DNA from: CAIMUM01 sp034429715
GTDB taxonomy: Bacteria > Chloroflexota > Dehalococcoidia > GIF9 > UBA5629
Direction of reading: 5' to 3'
DNA: 8,629 bases
Assembly: GCA_034429715.1 (NCBI GenBank)
Contig: DAOUFR010000070.1
Coordinates: 1-8,629, forward strand
The notes beneath the pieces are model-generated. The model was not told where the DNA came from. It ran no database searches and saw only the letters and a list, made by a program, of their open reading frames with translations. Position numbers and translations under genes: made by a program. This document shows, in pieces, positions 5,174 through 8,629 of the stretch; within the stretch, counting starts at the first letter, position 1, and every line of letters begins with the position of its first letter.

Positions 5174-6943
5174 ATTAGAACATTATCATCCGCCCTGTCT
5201 GCTGAACAAAGACGGCCCTCCCACAGCCCATTAATAAAGCTGGAGGTCGCCTCTTTCGGCCATCCGGCCGCCGTGGCCGCCTCATCCCTCCAATGGTCCG
5301 ATTTCACCTGGGAGCGCCTAACTTCCCCCACAGACAGTACACCTGTCGGCCTGCATGCCGTGGCCATCCCCGCCGACGGCTCCCTCTGCCGCATCCGGGC
5401 AGGCGCCACCATCTATTACCAGCGTGTCACCACTCCGTCAACCGGTGATGATTGGAATTCCTGGGTCTCCTGGGGCGGCGGCCTGGCAAATTCCCCGGTT
5501 GCCATCGCCGCCCTGGGCACCGAGGTCATCGCCTTCAGCTCCGATGGCGTCTATCTTTACTACAAGAAGAGCACCGACAGCGGCGCTACCTTCGGCGCAT
5601 GGACCGCCATGAATAATACCCGCCCATGTGAACGCGGCTGCGCAGCGGCCTTCAAGGCAAACGGTGATGTGGCCGTGGTACACGCTACCGATTTCAACGA
5701 TCCGACTTCGCTTTATATCCAGCGCCGTGTATCCGGTACCTGGTCCACCGGCCTCGGGCAGATCTCCGGCGACCACGCCATATCCGCCCTGGCCATCTAC
5801 CACGACGGCGACTGGAATATACTCGCCCTGCTGCTGGACGGCTCGTACGTCCGCCTCGCCCGTGGCGTCTACGGCGACGGGCATGACTATGCCGCGGGTA
5901 CCTGGTCCGGCTGGACCTTCATTAATTCCTACAAAGCCCGCGTCGATTTCAGCGCAGCCATGAGCATGCGCCAGTTCCGCACCGGACGGGCCGGCCGCTA
6001 TGTCCCCACCTATTACGAGCAGGTCAGCTCCATCATGCAGCAGCGTGCCGTCGATAACCTGGGCGTGGACGACCCCTTTTTGATCTACCATTCTTCGCTG
6101 GGAGCTGTCTTCAGCTTCGCCAAAGACAACACGCCGTGGTTTTACCGCCTCAAGCTGGGCACGGCTTTCAAGGATTCCGACTGGTCCCGTGCCTGGCCGC
6201 TGGACGTCACCGCCACTTACGGCCTTGCCCTGGCCTGCGACGGCACTTATCTCTATGCCGCAGCGCCCAACCAGGTCTGGCGCACCGCCCTGCCAGGATC
6301 CTGGACCCCACCGGCTGCCGGAGTTGGCGCCGGCACTGACTATGCCGTTCCCGGTGCACATATACTGGCCGTCAGGGAGAAGGTCGAATCCCTGGCGGCC
6401 TCCACACTCGAGGTAACGCTGGATAACTCCACTGGAGATTACAACATCATCGGGGGTGGTGATGCGTCAGCGGTGGGAAAATTGAAGCGTGGCGCACAGG
6501 TCACGCTATCCATCGGCTACCGCACTACCACCGATCTGTACTCGGTCGCCGGTAAATACTATGTCGAGCGGATATCCTATGCCCGTGCTCCCGGTGCCAG
6601 CCGCCTGATCATCGGCTGCATCGATGCCTGGGGACTGCTGCAGCGCTATTCTTTCAACCGGCCCGTGTTCTGGAATGAGTACAGCGATGACTATGCTGTA
6701 TATGATCTTATCGAAAAGGTCGTGCAGGCTGTGGGCGGCGGGCTATCTTATATATCCCGCAGCGCCGACATTACCGCCACCTATCCCCGCTTCGAGGTCC
6801 ACACCGGCGAGAATGCCGCCGTTGTGCTTCGCCAACTCCTCGCCCTGGTGCCGGACGTCATCTTTTTTTCCGGCCTCACCGGCTATATCGTCTATCCCCA
6901 GGCTACGGACCCGGCGAGTTATTATTTGAAATTCCCGATGTAA
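5174..6943 (+). CDS. Propeller-bearing phage tail/baseplate protein, apparently missing its C-terminus
   Basis: The frame opens after TAA 5171-5173. The first canonical start is GTG 5273, with no ribosome binding site. From ATT 5174, eight bases after AAAAGG, the frame reads RTLSSALSAEQRRPSHSPLI and then KLEVASF. That matches how I remember this family beginning (M-RTLSxALLAAQ), so I place the start there. From 5174 the product is 589 residues. Residues about 45-380 hold sialidase/BNR-like propeller blades (DGVYLYYKKSTDSGATFGAW, LYIQRRVSGTWSTG). Residues about 390-589 form the tail module (LEVTLDNSTGDYN, RGAQVTLSIGYRTT, YYVERISYARAPG, VLRQLLALVPDVIFFSGL, GYIVYPQATDPASYYLKF). The stop TAA lies in a palindromic repeat. 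Family members continue past this point; the matching C-terminal part is found at the end of the next gene. The likely role is receptor or surface-glycan recognition at the tail tip. Confidence 0.75.
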   Translation: MRTLSSALSAEQRRPSHSPLIKLEVASFGHPAAVAASSLQWSDFTWERLTSPTDSTPVGLHAVAIPADGSLCRIRAGATIYYQRVTTPSTGDDWNSWVSWGGGLANSPVAIAALGTEVIAFSSDGVYLYYKKSTDSGATFGAWTAMNNTRPCERGCAAAFKANGDVAVVHATDFNDPTSLYIQRRVSGTWSTGLGQISGDHAISALAIYHDGDWNILALLLDGSYVRLARGVYGDGHDYAAGTWSGWTFINSYKARVDFSAAMSMRQFRTGRAGRYVPTYYEQVSSIMQQRAVDNLGVDDPFLIYHSSLGAVFSFAKDNTPWFYRLKLGTAFKDSDWSRAWPLDVTATYGLALACDGTYLYAAAPNQVWRTALPGSWTPPAAGVGAGTDYAVPGAHILAVREKVESLAASTLEVTLDNSTGDYNIIGGGDASAVGKLKRGAQVTLSIGYRTTTDLYSVAGKYYVERISYARAPGASRLIIGCIDAWGLLQRYSFNRPVFWNEYSDDYAVYDLIEKVVQAVGGGLSYISRSADITATYPRFEVHTGENAAVVLRQLLALVPDVIFFSGLTGYIVYPQATDPASYYLKFPM

Positions 6944-6967
6944 GGGCGGACCTTCAGGTCCGACCGC
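6940..6967 (+). repeat. REP-like palindrome supplying the tail-gene stop codon (copy 11)
   Basis: The head is GTAA instead of GTAG, followed by GGGCGGACCT, TC and AGGTCCGACC. TAA 6941-6943 ends the tail gene. It marks the left end of the segment that separates the two tail-gene parts. Confidence 0.88.
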
Positions 6968-6985
6968 AAAACAGGAGGCGTATAA

Positions 6986-8353
6986 ATGAGCTGGCTAACC
7001 GGCTGGTCGTATAGAAAGGCGCTGACCATCGCCCCCTCGGCCGATGGGGCCCAGACCGCCTATCAGATGAAGTTGCTGGTGGGCGAATCCTCCGGGGCCT
7101 CCGGCTCACAGGTGCATTGCGCTGGGCATGTGCTCAGCTCGTTCAACGACCTTCGCTTCACCACCTCCGATGGCGAAATCCTCTGTGATTACTGGATCGA
7201 GAGCATCACCGGCGCTACCCCGAATCAGCTGGCCACCGTCTGGATCAAGATACCGTCGATCGCTGCGCACCCCGCCAACACCACCATCTATATGTACTAT
7301 GGAAACGCGGGGGCAAGCGCAGTAAGCAGCGGGGCCAATACCTTTGTCGTCTTTGACGATTTTGAGAGGGGGAGTGATGGTGACAGTATTGGGGGAGGTT
7401 GGACAGAACATCCCCATGTTCATATTTCGACTGACCATGACATAGGGGATGTTGCAGGTTATACAGGAACAAGGAGCGCCAGATGGATAGGGGCGGCAGA
7501 CGCGCCTTACGCTTTAATTCCCGGCGCAACAGCAGGAGCGAATACTGCTATTAGATTCAGGTATTATAAGGAGACTGCTACTCGTCTCTGGCTACAGCAT
7601 AGTGACGGAGCCAATAAACTCAGTACGCATTTTGAGACCTCTGAAGCCGTGACTGTGTATAACGGCGCATCTTATGTGGACACTACGCTTGATTGTCTGG
7701 CGGATTCCTGGGGACTGGTTGAATTTAATGCGTTTGATTGGGCAGGATTGACGGCGAGTATAGTAATTGACGGAGCGACAAAAACAGGTATTGATATAAG
7801 TTATGCATCAGGATCAAATGCCAATGCTGTATATATTCAAGGGTACACTGGTGGTAATCTGTGGATAGATGATCTTATTGTTCGCAACTGGACTGCCAAC
7901 GAGCCTGTCTGGGGCAGCTGCGGATCAGAGGAATTATCACCTTCCGCTTACCATATCATACTGTCGGCCATCTATTCCGAAGAGACCCCCGAGGTCAACC
8001 GGGCTTTTGTGGTCGGCTCGGACGCCGCCGGCGGCCAGGTGTCCGGATCCGCAGTCACCCAGGCCGACGTCGACCTGGTCGGCGAGCGCATGGACGCCCA
8101 CCACAACCCCGCCGTCTCCTCGGGAGAGGTGGCAGCCGCAGTGGCTGCCGCCATGCTGGCCAAATGCCGCCTGGACGGCCGCAGGGCGGAGCTGGTCATA
8201 CCGCCGCACTGCGGACTGGAGCTGTGGGACGTGCTGGCCGTCATCGATACCGTGGCCAACCAGAATACTTTGTACCGCGTCACCGGTTACCAGCTCGAAT
8301 ACGACACCGTCAAAGGCGTCTTCCTGCACCATCTTCAACTCTCCGCCCCTTGA
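6986..8353 (+). CDS. DUF2341/lectin-like protein fused to the C-terminal part of a tail protein
   Basis: A 455-residue protein with CAGGAGG (6972-6978) seven bases before ATG 6986. Residues 1-127 match the DUF2341 pattern: WLTGWSYRKALTI at the start, then FNDLRFTTSDGEILCDYWIE, LATVWIKIP, TTIYMYYGNAGAS and FVVFDDFE. Residues about 128-315 look like a concanavalin/LamG-type jelly roll ending LWIDDLIVRNWTANEPVWGS and CGSEE, a normal end for such proteins. From about residue 318 the sequence changes to tail-protein C-terminus: EETPEVNRAFVVGSDAAGG, GEVAAAVAAAMLAKCRLDGR, LELWDVLAVID, LYRVTGYQLEYD and HHLQLSAP. This is the part missing from the upstream gene. Codons for residues about 120-315 are clearly AT-richer than on either side. 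The likely role is glycan binding on the particle surface. Domain calls are good; the fusion history is inference. Confidence 0.75.
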   Translation: MSWLTGWSYRKALTIAPSADGAQTAYQMKLLVGESSGASGSQVHCAGHVLSSFNDLRFTTSDGEILCDYWIESITGATPNQLATVWIKIPSIAAHPANTTIYMYYGNAGASAVSSGANTFVVFDDFERGSDGDSIGGGWTEHPHVHISTDHDIGDVAGYTGTRSARWIGAADAPYALIPGATAGANTAIRFRYYKETATRLWLQHSDGANKLSTHFETSEAVTVYNGASYVDTTLDCLADSWGLVEFNAFDWAGLTASIVIDGATKTGIDISYASGSNANAVYIQGYTGGNLWIDDLIVRNWTANEPVWGSCGSEELSPSAYHIILSAIYSEETPEVNRAFVVGSDAAGGQVSGSAVTQADVDLVGERMDAHHNPAVSSGEVAAAVAAAMLAKCRLDGRRAELVIPPHCGLELWDVLAVIDTVANQNTLYRVTGYQLEYDTVKGVFLHHLQLSAP

Positions 8354-8386
8354 TCGCCAGTTGGAATACAATCCGGACTGTCGTAA

Positions 8387-8416
8387 TTGACATTGCATAC
8401 GTATCGCTGATATATT
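8387..8416 (+). promoter_or_regulatory. Sigma70-type promoter of the lipoprotein gene
   Basis: A perfect TTGACA (8387-8392), 18-base spacer and TATATT (8411-8416). The spacer contains the 8-base palindrome ATACGTAT (8397-8404). Downstream, ATTAC-G-GTAAT (8432-8442) is a small inverted repeat in the leader that could bind a repressor. The start site should fall near 8423, giving a leader of about 35 bases. Confidence 0.75.
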
Positions 8417-8457
8417 GATCTAAGACGAATAATTACGGTAATCTTGGGGGGAGAAAG

Positions 8458-8629
8458 ATTACGCCGGGTCATCGCGTATTTAACGCAGATTGCTTGTTAT
8501 TACTGACGGCAGTCGTTATGTTTGTGGGCTGCTCTCAGTCCGATAACACGACAGCGATAAATCCTGAGGTCCCGCCGCCCGCTCAGGGCGATCCCTATAT
8601 CGTATACCAGAGGAGCGGTGGATTGGGCT
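8458..8629 (+). CDS. Secreted lipoprotein of unknown function, 5' part
   Basis: The frame is open to the right edge and encodes a lipoprotein signal: a short polar part with Arg (TPGHRVFNADC), hydrophobic LLLLTAVVMFVG, and a lipobox FVGC at 8521-8532. SQSDNTTAINPEVPPPAQGD follows as a flexible linker, then YIVYQRSGGLG. No ATG, GTG or TTG lies in frame between the stop at 8416-8418 and 8494. Placing the start at ATT 8458 uses the strong GGGGGGAG (8446-8453) four bases before it and gives a complete signal peptide. TTG 8494 is the canonical alternative but leaves no charged n-region and no nearby ribosome binding site. YQRSGG near the end recalls the YERSGGFAG start of emfourin-like domains, but too little is visible to claim it. 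Probably a host gene, since it has its own promoter. Confidence 0.65.
   Translation, partial: MTPGHRVFNADCLLLLTAVVMFVGCSQSDNTTAINPEVPPPAQGDPYIVYQRSGGLG

Noticed and set aside
5438..6361. Long open frame on the minus strand opposite the tail gene (307 codons)
   Set aside because: It mirrors the GC-rich codon structure of the plus-strand gene, has Gly/Ala/Val-rich low-information sequence and no recognisable motif; the plus strand has clear propeller repeats.
871..6967. CRISPR array
   Set aside because: The repeats are irregularly spaced over 6 kb, occur in both orientations and lie inside genes; there are no uniform spacers and no cas genes.
6916..7937. Similar ten-base strings GAGTTATTAT (6916-6925) and GAGGAATTAT (7928-7937) at the borders of the inserted lectin segment as a target-site duplication
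   Set aside because: Eight of ten matches with two mismatches in AT-rich sequence is not convincing; it may be microhomology but cannot be separated from chance.
352..8400. Nine-base inverted match GTATGCAAT (352-360) / ATTGCATAC (8392-8400) at the two edges as an attachment or terminal repeat
   Set aside because: Too short to exclude chance, no extension on either side, and it overlaps promoter elements; the looser resemblance of 361-375 to 8431-8445 is weaker still.

Overview
The window reads as a compact, phage-derived structural gene island sitting between two bacterial chromosomal genes. The likely host is a GC-rich bacterium of the Chloroflexota, probably Dehalococcoidia-like. That guess rests on remembered resemblance of the tail-protein family (native start RTLSSAL, a propeller, then a tail module), the DUF2341 lectin-like gene behind it, and the many GTAGGGGCGG-type palindromes. 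None of it could be tested by database search, so the taxonomy is inference.

Layout. At the left edge (1-231, minus strand) is the 5' part of a secreted polysaccharide deacetylase with its own near-consensus promoter (274-303). A plus-strand gene run then fills 376-8353: a small Cys-cluster/helix-turn-helix protein (376-666); a portal protein overlapping it by 4 bases (663-2093); a probable scaffolding protein (2108-2572); an HK97-fold major capsid protein (2582-3505); a head-tail connector-like protein (3591-4190); a protein with a holin-like membrane N-terminus and a helical C-terminal domain (4236-5084); a propeller-bearing tail/baseplate protein (5174-6943); and a DUF2341/lectin-like protein whose last ~138 residues look like the missing C-terminus of the preceding tail protein (6986-8353). 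A second near-consensus promoter (8387-8416) then drives a host lipoprotein that runs off the right edge. The two host promoters point away from the island, as if it had entered the intergenic region of a divergent gene pair.

The genes would work together as a head module (portal, scaffold, capsid, connector) plus a host-recognition module (propeller and lectin-like tail proteins). No large terminase, prohead protease, tail tube, tape measure, endolysin or integrase is visible. The element is therefore a remnant, a satellite or cargo-type particle, or a domesticated capsid system that relies on factors elsewhere.

The main unexplained structure is a family of at least 11 GTAG-headed palindromes between 871 and 6967. 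They resemble REP elements, and two pairs are arranged like REPINs. Three insertions lie in frame inside structural genes, using two different reading frames. Two copies provide the stop codon of the gene they touch. One lies exactly where the tail gene appears to be split.
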